This document shows positions 1-11,245 of a DNA stretch of 64,000 nt, in pieces (the stretch's first letter is position 1; each line of letters begins with the position of its first letter). The position numbers were made by a program, and so were the translations under genes. The notes below the pieces were generated by a model that saw nothing but the letters and a program-made list of their open reading frames with translations, was not told the DNA's origin and searched no databases. Origin of the DNA: Ophiura sarsii (taxonomy: Eukaryota; Echinodermata; Ophiuroidea; Amphilepidida; Ophiuridae); contig CM069455.1 of assembly GCA_035610835.1 (NCBI GenBank), positions 53,052,639-53,116,638 on the forward strand, given 5' to 3'.

Positions 1-156
1 TGCATATGATGCACCGCCTGAACGGTAGCAGCAGCTATACTCTATTTGCCTTCCTCTGGACAGTGACGTAATTTTACAGGCGCAGCATATACGCACACGT
101 ATGTGTGTATATGCCAGCGCCTCAAGTAGGCGCGCATGTTTATGTGCTACAATTAG

Positions 157-339
157 CAGGGGTGTGAGAAGCCACAAATAAAAAACGAGGAAAACAGAAA
201 AAAATGAGGAAAAACAGCGTTAAACTTGGTCAAAATGCCAAATAAAGGCTGAAAAGATAAGAAAAGGCTAAAATGTTGGCATAAGAAAAGAAGAAGAAAA
301 AGAGGAAATCGGCTAACAAAAGGAACTCTCACACCCCTG
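157..339. mobile_element. hAT-like short element
   Basis: Ends CAGGGGTGTGAGA and TCTCACACCCCTG are perfect inverted repeats. The interior is purine-rich and non-coding. The flanking 8 bp do not match convincingly. Confidence 0.5.
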
Positions 340-514
340 AATGAATAGAATATGCAGTTACGTCACTGCCTCAAAATGGATAAATATACATTACCGTTTA
401 CATGTTGGAAATGTATTTTCCCACCTGCGATATTTGGTTGAAAATAGCAATCCATAGTGACCTGTTTTATCCATCCCCTGATTTAACTTCTTTTTCTTCT
501 TTTTTTTCCAACAG

Positions 515-585
515 GAATATTTAGGTGAAAACAGCAATATAGAGACCTGTACATACCATCCAGGAGTGGCAATATTTCATGAAGG
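515..585 (+). CDS. CHORDC1: CHORDC1 exon: start of CHORD II
   Basis: This 71-nt exon encodes 23 codons plus two bases. It carries the first zinc ligands of the second CHORD domain: a Cys, then Tyr-His-Pro-Gly-Val and Phe-His-Glu-Gly, the usual C-x-x-x-H ... H arrangement. Acceptor: a long T/C tract ending CAACAG. Donor: GG|GTAAGC. The split Gly codon is completed by the A that opens the next exon. Confidence 0.9.
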
Positions 586-3500
586 GTAAGCTTATTTATA
601 TTCATGGATATTTTCATTAGGACTGTTAAAATAATGCTATTATAGCCATAGTCCAGGTTTTATTTAGAAAATAAAAGATAGAAATTTAGTTGTGGTTGCC
701 CGACTATTAATAATAATAGTGGACATTTATAATGGCGCTGTAGCCTATTATTACGCTGCCATTAGGAAATCGTCACAATCATTTCGTTTCATCTATGTGG
801 GCTGCCGGATAGGCGCACATCCATATCAGGACTTAGATCAAGCATGTGCAACCTTTCCTACCACCCGGGCCTCATTGTGATTTTGAGATCCATTCATGGG
901 CCGCAGTGATGGAGGAGTGATGTCAAACATTCCAAAACACGTCTGGAGGAAGAGTAATAGGGAGGGGAAGCTCAGGAATCGTAATGCTGCATCAGATTGT
1001 ACTTTTTGAAGCAGGAAATAGACACCACACAACTGAGGCATAGAGACGCACTGTTTTGATCAAAGAAGAAATAATCCCCAGTCCATTGCTCATTGAATAT
1101 CCGCTTCTCTTCCTGTAATTTCCTCTAAAACCAGGGATTTGAACACGCAATCACGCCTTGAGTTATATTTACTCAATTTACTGTCACCCTACTATAACCC
1201 CACTATATCAATCCGCCATTTGTGTAACCTAGGGAATTCTGGTTAAAACGGGCCGCATCAATGGGAATTTTGGGATTGCTTGGCGGCCGCATGTGGCCCG
1301 CGGGCCGCAGGTTGCACACGCTTGACTTAGATTGTAATATCACCCTTTTTAACAGCTACCCAATCTCGCTTGGGTCAACGAGGCAATTGAGACTAAGTAC
1401 CTTGCCCAAGGACACAAACTCACAACCTTATGACTATGAATCCTCCACTGTTCCACTGGACCACACATGCTCTACATGCTTGTGTGTGATAATGGATGAG
1501 TTTGTCCATATTTTGAGTAATGGGTGCCGGTGCATCTCTTTCTAATGCATTTTTATCCTTTAAACATGTTAAATAATAAAAGTTTAAGAGAAATAATAGG
1601 GAAAGTGATCGTAATATTTTAATAAAAAATTACCACCCCTTTTTGAAAAACTTCTTGTTGCTGCGCATGCCCGGTTGCCGGGACGGCCTTATTACCGATG
1701 TTAACATTTTTGTGGCACATATACGCTATTGTTAAAAAGTTTGTAGCACGTCAGTGTGAACACGGAAATATTAAAGGAATTTGACAGATGTTACCTTTGA
1801 AACGTTTTAAAACCCCAATTAGTCAAGCATATGGTTGCTGCTTTCATCTTTGGCGGACTCTCTCCAACAAATCTGTTTAGACTCTTGCTAGCAACATCAG
1901 TAACTAATCTTGATCATGGGGTGAAAATTAGTTGATTCCGTTCTAAAAGGTGGGGGGTTACTCCTCCTGACTGCAAGTTCTGTTTATTTGCCGGTGTATT
2001 AATGCGATCAAATGACGGAATAGAGTAATTACCATATCAAACCACGCCCACTGCATTAGTAATACATTTAGTGGTTGTATTGTTGTTTTCTTTCTCACCA
2101 TCCTGTGTGAGGCTAAGAATAAATCCTTCCTGTTTTCACTATTTACACATGGCCCCTGCAAGGTTGCTAAATGTGTGAAGACTGAAAACACAAACAGTAA
2201 GTGTGCACTGATAAACCCATGAACAAGAGCTTATTATTCACGTACCATCATGCCACAATGGGGCTCGCTGATTTACCTCCAACTGCACAGCGTTGTGTGC
2301 TACATTTCAAATTGGAGTAATAGGATACTTTGATGTTGTTGACAGGCAGACACGCGCATGCATGGTTAGTTTAGTCAGAAAGAAGTGATCATAAGTGTTC
2401 TGGGTTTTCAAGACACTTCCGTTCACTTTTTGGACATGTTATTTTCCCCGTCCCTCAATTTGGTCCGCTATATTTAATAAGAGGGACGCGAGGAGCCAGT
2501 CTATGTGACGCTGTATTGTCAGTGCTACTTTTCTTAGAAATAGGGTTACAGTTGTCAGATGACTTTTGAAGATCCACCATGTCTGTCAGCCTGTAGATTT
2601 TTCTTTTTTCATCGTGTCATCTTAAATACAAAAATCATGTTATCAGCTTTGAGGAGGTGAAGGAATAAATAAAGGAGATGGGTCAATAAAGAGGCTATAG
2701 TGAATAGAAGAGGGGCAATTCAATCTAAGTGATGTATATAACAATGGGTTATAGTGGCCATAGCAAAAATGAAGCATCACACATGTGATGCGATCTGTGA
2801 AAACCCGCCACATGTGGGATTTTTCATATTGGAGATATTTATATCATAAGAAAGTTGAAACTGTGCTGATTACAGAACTGTTTCGATCATTTTTCTACGA
2901 TCACTACAAAAAAGTTATAAGTGAATGATGATTGTGATGTCATAAAAAGCTACAAAACAAGAAATCATGAAAACAGGCCAAAAAGATACATATTTCAATA
3001 GAATAACATTATAAGGTCAAACAAAAAAGTGCCTTACGTAAGTTTGAAGGTGAAATTTCAGATGATGACACAAAGTATTAGACATTAATTCTCTTTAAAA
3101 TTTAATTTAATTAATAAAAAAAAATTAAGCATTTTACCCATAATCCCTTGTTCACAGTTTGTGACATCCGACGGGTGTTCACAGATCGCATCACATGTGA
3201 TGATCTTCTGGTTGAATATTGATTGATGACTAATTCCTTTGTTTCTTTTATATCCTAGAATGAAGTACTGGTCATGCTGCGAGAGAAAAACTTCAGATTT
3301 CAACAACTTTTTAGGACAGGAAGGTTGTGCAAAGGGGAATCATTTATGGGTGCTATCTGAGGAGGATGCCAAGAAAACTGTAGCTTGCAGGTATGTATTG
3401 CATATTAGTACACCTCATAAATATTCATGAACTAATTATGACTGTTCATAAGCCAATTCTGACAAGGTGTATTATTTCCCATGGGAAATAAATACTGCCT

Positions 3501-6279
3501 ATTTCCCTACAACCTCATCTCTAGAGTCACAGTGCAGTGTAATAGAACAAATACTATGATCTCTACATAGCTTCCAGTGGCACACTATTTTCCATCACTA
3601 CCTGCCAGGCCACTAGATAGTACATGTGAAGATTTTTCATTTTAGCATTTGGTTTTGTTAATAAATAGGTTCAGAAGGATCATCAATTATAATCTGATAT
3701 GGAAAGTTCATTATACTGATCCAGTGTAAAAGTACTCATGTGTACATTTCGGATACATCTGTATCCTTTGTCAACACTTTTGCTGCATAACCCTACGCAA
3801 TGAGCCAAATTTTGTGTTTTTGTTTGTTTTTTAGTTGTCTGAAATATTGTTTTTTAAATTTGCTCCATAAAGGAGACGAAAAAAGAAAGTGTACAAAAAA
3901 CACAATAAAAAAAAAATTCCGCATTTAGAATAGCTATTTTTTTCTATTAAAAAAACATACTCACAAAACCGGATATTGCATAGCTATTTTCCCAAATGTA
4001 TGCCTTACTTTATATGGATTGTAAGTGCATATTATGAAAGACTAAACAAATGTGATGCGATCTGTGAATACCCGCCACATGTCGGGATTTTTCATATTGG
4101 AGATATTTGTATCATAAGAAAGCTGAATCTGTCCTGATTACAGAACTGTTTTGATCATTTTTCTACGATCACTACAAAAAAAGTTATGAGTGAATGATGG
4201 TTGCGATGTCATAAAAAGCTACAAAACAAAAAATCATGAAAACAGGCCATAAAAGATGCATATAGTTCAATAGAATAACATTATAAGGCTATTTAGAAAA
4301 GTGACTGAAGTAAGTTTTTGAAGGTGAAATTTCATAAAAGGTGATGATATAAAGTATTCGAAATTAATTTTCTAAACAAAATATGAAAAAATAAAAATAA
4401 AAGTTTTATTTTTTTATTATTATTATTATTTTTTTTACCCATAATCCCTATTTCACATTTTGCGACATCCGACGGGTTTTCACAGATCGCATCACAAATC
4501 AGTAACATTTGTGTAAATTGATTGTGTAAATCTTGTTTTCCCTTAGACATGACTGGCATCAGACTGGCAGTTTGGCGGTGCTATCGATTTACTGTAAAAA
4601 CAGCGATCCTGAGAAGACTAGTATAGAAGCAAACCAAGTGTGTCTTAACATCAGTGTAACATTTGATGGGGGAAAGAGTCAATTCAAAAAGAATATTGAT
4701 TTAGAAGGGGTAAGTCATGATTTATGATTCACATGGACAATGAGAAGGACTAATTCCAGTATTATTGAAGAAATCTGAGTGTCTGAACGATTTCTTCATG
4801 CTATCAACACCCAAATGCTGAGCTACTCCGGCCATATCTCACGTCGCAAGGGTAAAAACCTAGAGAAGATGATCATGCAAGGCATGATTGAAGGGAAGAG
4901 AAAGAAAGGCAGACATTGTTCCTTATGGATTGACCAAATAAAATTGATTAATGGACACCCTCTCCGAGATTGTTATTCCTTTGCTGGAAATCATTGTTTG
5001 TGGCATAGTATCTGTAAGGTCACGTCGAGCTGTCAGTCATGACAGGACCAAACCAACAAGTCATGATTATACCAAGATAATTGAAAATATTATTTCTAAA
5101 TCCCAGTAGTATGCTAAGTGTATACCCAAGTTATGCTCATATAGTTTAATCAGTTCCAAATTAGCAACAATTGTGAGGTTAATATTTATCTGTGGGCCCA
5201 AATGGAATATCTACTTGACCACCGCTTCCTGATATCTACTGATGATGCGCAAACGTACATTTTTACCATAAAATTTGTGCAACAAAATTGATTGTTTTTG
5301 TGCACAGACAAATACAAGTCTCACAATTCTTGCCAATTTAATCACATGGATTCACTTTTTAAATCACACAATGTTTGATTTATTTTATCACTGATTTAAA
5401 TCAACTTTCTCAGTTTTTGACAAGAGTTAATTTCTTTCTTAATTTGACTGTTTTACTTTTTCCCTAAAGCTTCTACAGCTTTCAGATGCTTAAAGCTTTC
5501 AGATGCTCCCATGTGATATCATATTATCTCTTGGCAATAGAGTCATCTTCAAGATGCATAATTCAAGAGGATTTTCTTCATGATGATTATTACTTGTTTT
5601 GATCTATGAAATGTTCAAATGTAAAAAAAATGTTTAGATTTTTTTCAAATACTGATAGAATTGTTTGTGCCCACCACTCCACTGGACTATTTTGACTAAC
5701 TAAGGCCTAAAAAATGGTTTGATTGGCCTAACATGACAACAAAAAAAAGGGTAGGTCAGTCGGGATTTTTAAATAAAAATTTAATCACCTGCTTTGGGGA
5801 CTTAAAATAGCCAAAAATGAAAGCAAACAGTCAGAAACTTCAATACTTGAATACTGTTAAATTTTGATATATATATTTCATTTTATTTTATTTTTTTATT
5901 TTTTTAAATATTTTTAATTTTTATTTTTCCCCCCTCAGAATAATAAAAATATTCAGGGTCGGCGATGTATTTAGGTTCGGTCGGGTTAGGCCAATCAAAC
6001 TTCTTATTTTTTTAGGCCTTATGGTGGTGCATCATTGTATTTGACATTAAAAATGTAAATGAAAATAAATCTTAAATAAATTGTTTATTTCCATTTTCAT
6101 TGCAGACTATAGATCCTACAAACAGCAAGGTCAACATGCTGGGAACCAAGATTGAAGTTAAACTCAAAAAGAGCGAATTGTTTTCATGGAAACGATATGA
6201 ATTACCACCAGTGGGTGTTATAAAGACAACTGAAGAGCTGGAAGAACTTGAAGATGAATTCTTATTACAACAATCTTAA
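515..6279 (+). CDS. CHORDC1: CHORDC1, 3' portion (four spliced exons)
   Basis: Join of 515-585, 3259-3390, 4547-4709 and 6106-6279 (540 nt) gives 179 residues plus TAA, with all intron phases compatible (2, 2, 0). The product matches the second half of cysteine- and histidine-rich domain protein 1 (CHP-1/morgana): end of CHORD II, then a CS (p23-like) domain. The family acts as an HSP90 co-chaperone in the cytosol; CHORDs bind zinc and the CS domain contacts HSP90. Vertebrate proteins are about 330 residues, so the first CHORD and the linker must be encoded left of position 1. The exon at 515 begins in phase 0 behind a polypyrimidine tract ending CAG. Splice sites are canonical throughout. 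A transposon-derived palindrome starts about 45 bp after the stop, so the 3' UTR is short or runs into repeats. Identity is from recognised motifs (YHPGVAIFHEG, MKYWSCC, RHDWHQTG), not a search. Confidence 0.93.
839..1324. mobile_element. hAT MITE, copy A
   Basis: Ends CAAGCATGTGCAACC / GGTTGCACACGCTTG, with GGCCCGCGGGCCGC near the right end, as in hAT elements. Flanked by a perfect 8-bp target-site duplication ACTTAGAT (831-838 and 1325-1332). Copy B is at 36693-37184. Non-coding, in a CHORDC1 intron. Confidence 0.85.
2784..3198. mobile_element. MITE family CGCATCACA, copy 1
   Basis: Terminal inverted repeat TGTGATGCGATCTGTG / CA(C)AGATCGCATCACA. The body shares long matching stretches with 4051-4496 and 51145-51590. 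Ends 60 bp before the acceptor of the CHORDC1 exon at 3259. Confidence 0.85.
3259..3390 (+). CDS. CHORDC1: CHORDC1 exon: core of CHORD II
   Basis: This 132-nt exon encodes MKYWSCC, Lys-Thr-Ser-Asp-Phe-Asn-Asn-Phe-Leu, then Gly-Cys-Ala-Lys-Gly-Asn-His. This is the invariant CHORD pattern: W-S-C-C, S/T-D-F, G-C..G-x-H. Acceptor TATCCTAG|A; donor CAG|GTATGT. It ends within an Arg codon (AG|A) that begins the CS domain. An internal ATG right at the acceptor makes the exon look like a gene start, but the preceding exon and the split Gly codon show it is internal. A MITE ends about 60 bp upstream of the acceptor. Confidence 0.93.
4051..4496. mobile_element. MITE family CGCATCACA, copy 2
   Basis: Same terminal repeats and body as copy 1, same orientation. 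Ends 50 bp before the CHORDC1 exon at 4547. Confidence 0.85.
4547..4709 (+). CDS. CHORDC1: CHORDC1 exon: first part of CS domain
   Basis: This 163-nt exon encodes Arg-His-Asp-Trp-His-Gln-Thr-Gly, the conserved opening of the CS (p23/alpha-crystallin-like) domain of CHORD proteins, followed by its first beta strands (Leu-Ser-Ile-Tyr-Cys-Lys-Asn, then Glu-Ala-Asn and Val-Thr-Phe-Asp-Gly). Acceptor TTTTCCCTTAG; donor GGG|GTAAGT, phase 0. A second copy of the MITE seen before the previous exon ends 50 bp upstream. Confidence 0.93.
4770..5055 (+). pseudogene. Non-LTR retrotransposon fragment, 3' end of pol
   Basis: The 4779-5042 frame reads MLSYSGHISRRKGKNLEKM, IMQGMIEGKRKKGRHCSLW, then IDQIKLINGHPL. 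This is the familiar C-terminal region of animal non-LTR pol proteins (L-x-x-x-GH-x-x-R, IMQGM-x-G-x-R-x-x-GR-x-x-x-SW-x-D-x-I). The preceding RT domain is absent, so it is a dead 5'-truncated copy. Confidence 0.75.
5701..6021. mobile_element. Inverted-repeat element of the GGTCGGTCGGG group
   Basis: Ends TAAGGCCTAAAAAATGG / TTTTTTTAGGCCTTA, with GATTGGCCTAAC / GTTAGGCCAATC just inside and GGTCAGTCGGG / GGTTCGGTCGGG next. AT-rich non-coding middle. Confidence 0.75.
6106..6279 (+). CDS. CHORDC1: CHORDC1 terminal exon: end of CS domain and stop
   Basis: This 174-nt exon (57 codons plus TAA) encodes the last CS strands, including Gly-Thr-Lys-Ile-Glu-Val-Lys-Leu-Lys-Lys and Ser-Trp-Lys-Arg-Tyr-Glu-Leu-Pro, aligning with the vertebrate segment ending ASLELP. 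An acidic tail follows (EELEELEDE), shorter and different from the vertebrate Lys-rich tail. Acceptor CATTGCAG; stop at 6277-6279. The first AATAAA-like signals downstream lie in a repeat (about 6445-6507), so the poly(A) site is uncertain. Confidence 0.92.
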   Translation, partial: TIDPTNSKVNMLGTKIEVKLKKSELFSWKRYELPPVGVIKTTEELEELEDEFLLQQS

Positions 6280-6325
6280 TGAAACTGAGACTGTATAGGA
6301 AAAGACAATTTGTACTTAGGCCAAA

Positions 6326-6712
6326 TTTTTGTTGTTGTTATATTGGCGTAACCCGCCCAACCTAAAAAATACGCCCGACCCTACACTATTTTCTTTTTTT
6401 TCAGTGAAAAAAAAAAAAAAAACCAACCGACCGACCCTAAAAAATAAAAAAATAAAAAAAATAAATGTTTTTTCTCGAACGAAATACGACGGTGCTCCTC
6501 GAATAAACGGAAATTCCTTCCGAAAACGGAAGTATAAACATTGTGATCATCATGGCAGCGACCAGCTATACTGAGGGGTACTTCTAACAAACAATAGGGA
6601 ATGTTTAAACTCGGTTAACATTGTTCAAAAACAGCTGCTAAAAAAAAAAAAAAAATCCCTACCTACCTACCCTATTTTTGTTCAGCCCGTTACGCCAATA
6701 TAACAATTTTTT
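6326..6712. mobile_element. Foldback element just after CHORDC1 stop
   Basis: Arms GTTATATTGGCGTAACCCGC and GCCCGTTACGCCAATATAAC, plus ACCGACCGACCC-type motifs and A-rich runs. It lies 47 bp after the stop, so the transcript may end within it. Confidence 0.75.
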
Positions 6713-6858
6713 TTGTTTGTACTTATTTAGAAAACTGTTTGCTGATAAGGGAATGACATGCATGGGGCTGGTAGCTAGTATTAAACCAAATGGATCAGTA
6801 AATAGTATAGACTATGTTTGACATCTCATGAACCACTAAAACAAGACTAGCATGCTAT

Positions 6859-7251
6859 TTAAAGGTATATTATGGGATCTTTTCCAGGGGACGCCCTCAA
6901 TCCTCGAAAAACAAATTGGAAGCAGATTTTCTTGCAAATTTACATTTCTGATCATAAATCATGCATATATTCTTGAGTTACAGAGCGATACGCATCCTAA
7001 TTACTTCAAAATCATGTTTTTTAAAGTGAAAATAAAGTGAAAATAGAGTGAAAATAAACTGTTCGCTGAACAATCTATTTTAAACCCATAAAAAACATGA
7101 TTTTGAAGTAATTAGGAATCGTATTGCTCTGTAACTCAGGATATATTTATGATTCATGATCAGAAATGTAAATCTGCAAGAAGATCTACTTTCTAAAAAA
7201 AATAATGGATAGAGGGCGCTCCCTGAAAAAGATCACATAATATGCCTTTAA
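6859..7251. mobile_element. TTAA-flanked palindromic MITE, copy 1
   Basis: Begins TTAAAGGTATATTATGGGATC and ends GATCACATAATATGCCTTTAA. The inner arms are also complementary (ATGATTTATGATC motifs, then GATTTTGAAGTAATTAGGAA), so nearly the whole element folds on itself. TTAA at both ends suggests piggyBac-type mobilisation. Other copies: 9005, 22276, 29932. Confidence 0.82.
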
Positions 7252-8012
7252 GTAACATGTGACATTTATGATCATATGACATACATGTGATGTACATGTG
7301 CTATACATGTGTTTCACATGTGAAACAATACAAAAGAGTCACTGACCAGCTGCTATTGTTCCAGAATTGATTAAACAATCATAACTTCAAATAATCTCCA
7401 TTTTATGAATGAGGTATCAAATTATGAAAAATATATTTGCCTACAAAGTGTACATTTCAGACATTTGATATATGAAGAGCTTTGTTGCAAAAGAGCTATG
7501 GTACATTTTTTTCAAAAGTGAGTTTGATATAGAAATGTATAGGGCACAATCATATGTTTTAAGGAAACAAAGTCATTTTTCAAAAATACCTACATCTCAT
7601 TGAAGTTGTTGTTTTGTTGCAAAAAGGCTTGTATTCATCAAACTCATTTTTGAAAAGTGATTAAAATAAATGATTTGTTTTGTGTGGTATTTTCTCTAAT
7701 GTACAAACAGATGTAGTTTTGTTTCAAAAGTGTTTACATCCAAATTTTCAAAAAAATTAAACTTGATTTAAAAAATATTAAAAACTAGCACATTTGAAAT
7801 TTATTCCAATTTACGTTAGTATGTGGTGTACCTCTTTCATAATACATTCAGTTTTTCGATTGCTCAACATAAATAATTAGAAACAGTTTTTTGACTTTTT
7901 CTCAAAAAGAGCCAAAGTGAATGTAGGCCCTTTTGCATAATACCTCTTCATATGCAAGCTATAGATTTTGAATCAAATGTCAACATAGCTCCTTTGTTAG
8001 GAACCTTTTGTA
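7252..8012. other. Intergenic, nothing recognised
   Basis: AT-rich DNA with poly-A/T runs and a short CATGTG-rich stretch near 7260-7325. No open frame or repeat ends found. Confidence 0.5.
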
Positions 8013-8015
8013 TTA

Positions 8016-8265
8016 GGGGTCATCCATAATTTCGCCATTTTCAGTTACGTACAAAGCGTACGTAAGAGAGGGGAGGGGGTCAAAATATACCCCAACCGTA
8101 CATAACTTAAATGGCGATCTTGCGAGGCGGGATTTTTTTTTTTAAAGTACAAAATAAAATAAAATGTCGCCATTTATTGCGTACGTAACTCGAGGGGGGG
8201 AGGGGGGTAAAAAGTTACGTACGCTCTGTACGTAAGTGAAAATGGTGATAATTTTGGACGACCCC
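8016..8265. mobile_element. Foldback MITE with TTA duplication (Harbinger-like)
   Basis: Ends GGGGTCATCCATAATTTCGCC / GGTGATAATTTTGGACGACCCC, flanked by TTA on both sides. CGTACGTAA motifs and G-rich runs lie inside. The 3-bp TWA duplication fits PIF/Harbinger elements. Confidence 0.72.
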
Positions 8266-9004
8266 TTACATGTGACAGGATTAGGTCAAATAAAAATACA
8301 AGTTTGTCTCTGAAGAAACATGAAAAAGCTATGCGAAATGAATGCCCTGTTTTTAAAGTAAATGAGACGGTCTCTGGGAAATGTATATTTTAACACTACC
8401 ATAGTAGAAACCAATTGCATTTTGTTGAACTGTAATTTAAACTTCTATTTGTATGTGGCAAATTTACTCTCGCAAGCAAGGAAATGAAGCTGATATGGTA
8501 CTTCGCAATGTGAAATTAAAAAGCATGATTTTCAAAAGTTCAAGAAAAAATGGGGTAAAAAAGTTATGCACTGAAATGCTAATTTTAAAAACTACGCTAC
8601 CAGTCTTGTTTGTATCCATGTGAAATACATGTGGTACAGTCGATTGTCTCATCAGGGTTTTTTACCTGTGAACTAATACATCATATATACCACCGCCAGC
8701 CATGATATTTTACTATACCATACTTGTTTGATTGTGCATGTATCTATTTATTTTAATTAGGGGCCTCGCATTTTAGAAATAGAGGAAACGTGTGGGTAAA
8801 GCTCACTCCTTTTTTATATTGTTAAAAGGTGCGAAAAATGATCAGTGATTAACACCTACTGAAGAGCCAGGTTTGATGAGATGTGCAGTTATGCAAATCA
8901 GATGCGTGTATTGTTAGTGCCTAATTGAAACATACAATTTGAAATGGCTGGTTTGATACTAGAAGAAAAGGATATAACAAGGGAATTGTATGACCAAGGA
9001 AAGC

Positions 9005-9344
9005 TTAAAGGTATATTATGTGATCTTTCCAGGGAATGCCCTCAACATCGAAAAAATTGAAAGCAGATTTTCCTGCAGATTTATATTTCTGATCATAAAT
9101 CATACATACATTCCAAGTTACAGGGCGATACGATTCTTAATTACGGTACTTCAAAATCATGGTTTTAGAGTGAAAATAAACTGTCGAGATAACACAACAG
9201 TTTATATTTTCTCTCTAAACTCTGTAACTTGGAATTTGTGTATGATTTATGATCAGAAATGTAAATCTGCAAGAAAATCTACTTTCTAAAAACAATCATG
9301 AATAGAGGGCGCTCTCTGGAAAAGATCACATAATATGCCTTTAA
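9005..9344. mobile_element. TTAA-flanked palindromic MITE, copy 2
   Basis: Same family as 6859-7251. Its right-hand TTAA (9341-9344) is also the left-hand TTAA of the next palindrome. Confidence 0.82.
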
Positions 9345-10046
9345 GGTTGGTGTCAACCCTGTTTGGCGCCAAATTTATCAAGCACTGTAACTTTTAAATT
9401 ATAAATGTGATGTACATAAAAGTATACATTTTTTGTAATGAAATGAGTCAGAGAATCCATTTTTGGTATCAAATTTTACTAAAATTAGTGATTTTTACAT
9501 TTTTGCCCAAAAATCACCTTTTTGGCGCCAACATTTTTCAGACAACCTATCAATATCAGTTTTTGATTCAAAATTCCAAAATTTCACCAAAATCATCTAA
9601 AATCAATTATCTAGGAGCGAATTTTTTTTTTTGGCTTAAAATTTGTTTGTTTTGAAAATATTGACCAAAAAGTGCCAAAAAAAATGTTTTTTTCTCAAAA
9701 ATCTCATTTTTGGCACTTTTTGGTCAATATTTTCAAAACAAACAAATTTTAAGCCAAAAAAAAAAATTCGCTCCTAGATAATTGACTTGAGATGATTTTG
9801 ATGAAATTTTGGAATTTTTAATCAAAAACTGATATTGTTAGGTTGTCTGAAAATTGTTAGTGCCAAAAAGGTGATTTTTGGGCAAAAATGTAAAAATCAC
9901 TAATTTTAGTAAAATTTGATACCAAAAATGGATTCTCTGACTCATTTCATTACAAAAAATGTATACTTTTATGTACATCACATTTATAATTTAAAAGTTA
10001 CAGTGCTTGATAAATTTGGCCCAAACATGGTTGACACCAACCTTAA
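9341..10046. mobile_element. 706-bp near-perfect palindrome
   Basis: Left arm from TTAAGGTTGGTGTCAACC; right arm ends GGTTGACACCAACCTTAA. The arms (about 330 bp each) stay complementary to within about 15 bp of the centre near 9693, with only scattered mismatches. TTAA at both ends. Several short frames inside are by-products; nothing coding is recognised. Confidence 0.88.
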
Positions 10047-10139
10047 GGAGTGCTTTTTGCTTACTCTTTCCCCACACTTTCTTCTATTTGTAAACAAATC
10101 TTATGGGAACCTCAGTAAAGCAAAGTTAGTGTTTTAAAA

Positions 10140-10740
10140 AGGGTTTCACCAGGGGTGTGCAACTAAAATTGCCAATAGGAAGCTACTTCATCCGGGAACT
10201 TTAACTTTTGTGTGATTATATGTTGATGGCGCTGTTTGTCGTCTGCTTAGGTACATATACTTAATTAAAGTTTACACAGAATTGTTGAAAAAAATGCATT
10301 AAAAAATTGTACAGTTTTGAAAATTATGATAAAATTATGATAACACTTTCGCGCTGGACGGTTTTTACAAGCGTGAAAAATGTTAGTTCACGTTTCATTG
10401 TCAGTTCATACATTTTGAATTCATTTTCTCACTTTTTGGTGTCTGGCGGACTTGATGCAAGACGACATAATTCCTTGCATATTTTCGTTGACGGGACCTT
10501 TTATTCCGTGTGTGCTCATAAAGTGGCGCTGTTGCATTAATGATGTCATCTAATTAGAAAATGTGACACATTATTTCCGTATGGACCGTATATGCGTTTC
10601 CTATCCCAAAATTAATAATAATAATAAATAATGAAAACTTATAATAAAGCGCCGGTATCCGCCATAAATGGCGCTCATGGCGCTTATGCATTTACAAACA
10701 GTCAACATTTATACAGTCAATAGAGCACAAAACATATCAG
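10140..10740. other. Intergenic spacer with tail of a retrotransposon
   Basis: A hAT-like end (CAGGGGTGTGCAACT) at about 10150. From about 10600 rightward the sequence is the 3' non-coding tail of the minus-strand CR1-like remnant, ending in an ATT/TTA simple repeat near 10605-10640. Confidence 0.5.
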
Positions 10741-11100
10741 ATGACCACAAAGAGATTATTGAGTAAAAACCACTTTAAATAAGTGGGTTTTTAAGTCCTT
10801 TTTGAAACTGTTTATATTGTTGTTTAATTGGATGACAGCAGGTAAATTGTTCAATATTCTTGCCGCTGCAATCCCAAAGGCTCTGTTGCCCCACTGTGTT
10901 TTTGTACGATTTAATTTTAAGAGACCTTGCTCTGACGAACGAGCATGCCGAGGAGTGTATGGTTGAACAGAGTCCGCAAGATATACGGGTGCTTTACCAA
11001 GTTGTATTTTGTAGATGAGTAAAGAGTATTTGAAGACGATGCGTTGCTTCACAGGAAGCCAATGTAAATCAGCTAAGACAGAGGAGATGTGGTCAGATTT
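10640..11100 (-). pseudogene. CR1-like non-LTR retrotransposon, 3' end
   Basis: The complement reads LHWLPVKQRIVFKYSLLIYK, then GKAPVYL...VQPYTPRHARSS, TKTQWGNRAFGIAAARIWNN-like (here RILNNLP) and SFKKDLKTHLF. This is the characteristic C-terminus of CR1/L2-clade reverse transcriptases (LHWLPV-x-R, GKAP-x-YL, G-RAF-x-AAP-x-x-WN-x-LP, FK-x-x-LKTHLF). Open over 98 codons but severed from the RT core. Confidence 0.82.
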
Positions 11101-11203
11101 CCGAGTAATTGTGATTAGGCTGCCATATTTTGTAACCGTTGAATAGTATCCCTGGTAATGGAATACCAGATAATGAGAGTTTAGCCATCATTACCGTACT
11201 CTA

Positions 11204-11210
<7 letters not shown>

Positions 11211-11245
<35 letters not shown>
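11211..11245. repeat. Poly-G tract
   Basis: About 35 consecutive G (C on the complement). Similar runs occur at 24187, 42210, and as C at 24545 and 49483. Confidence 0.9.

Larger units (their letters stand above)
586..3258 (+). other. CHORDC1 intron with two MITEs
   Basis: Intron between the two CHORD II exons. It holds a hAT-like element (839-1324) and a MITE of the CGCATCACA family (2784-3198). I see no other coding potential in the remainder. Confidence 0.8.
4710..6105 (+). other. CHORDC1 last intron, holding transposon remnants
   Basis: Intron from GTAAGT to CATTGCAG. It carries a non-LTR retrotransposon fragment (4770-5055) and an inverted-repeat element (5701-6021). 5056-5700 is AT-rich sequence with nothing recognisable. 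Confidence 0.8.

Noticed and set aside
3259..3430. Separate small gene starting at the ATG at 3260
   Set aside because: The ATG is codon 2 after a split Gly codon; the acceptor and upstream exon show it is an internal CHORDC1 exon.
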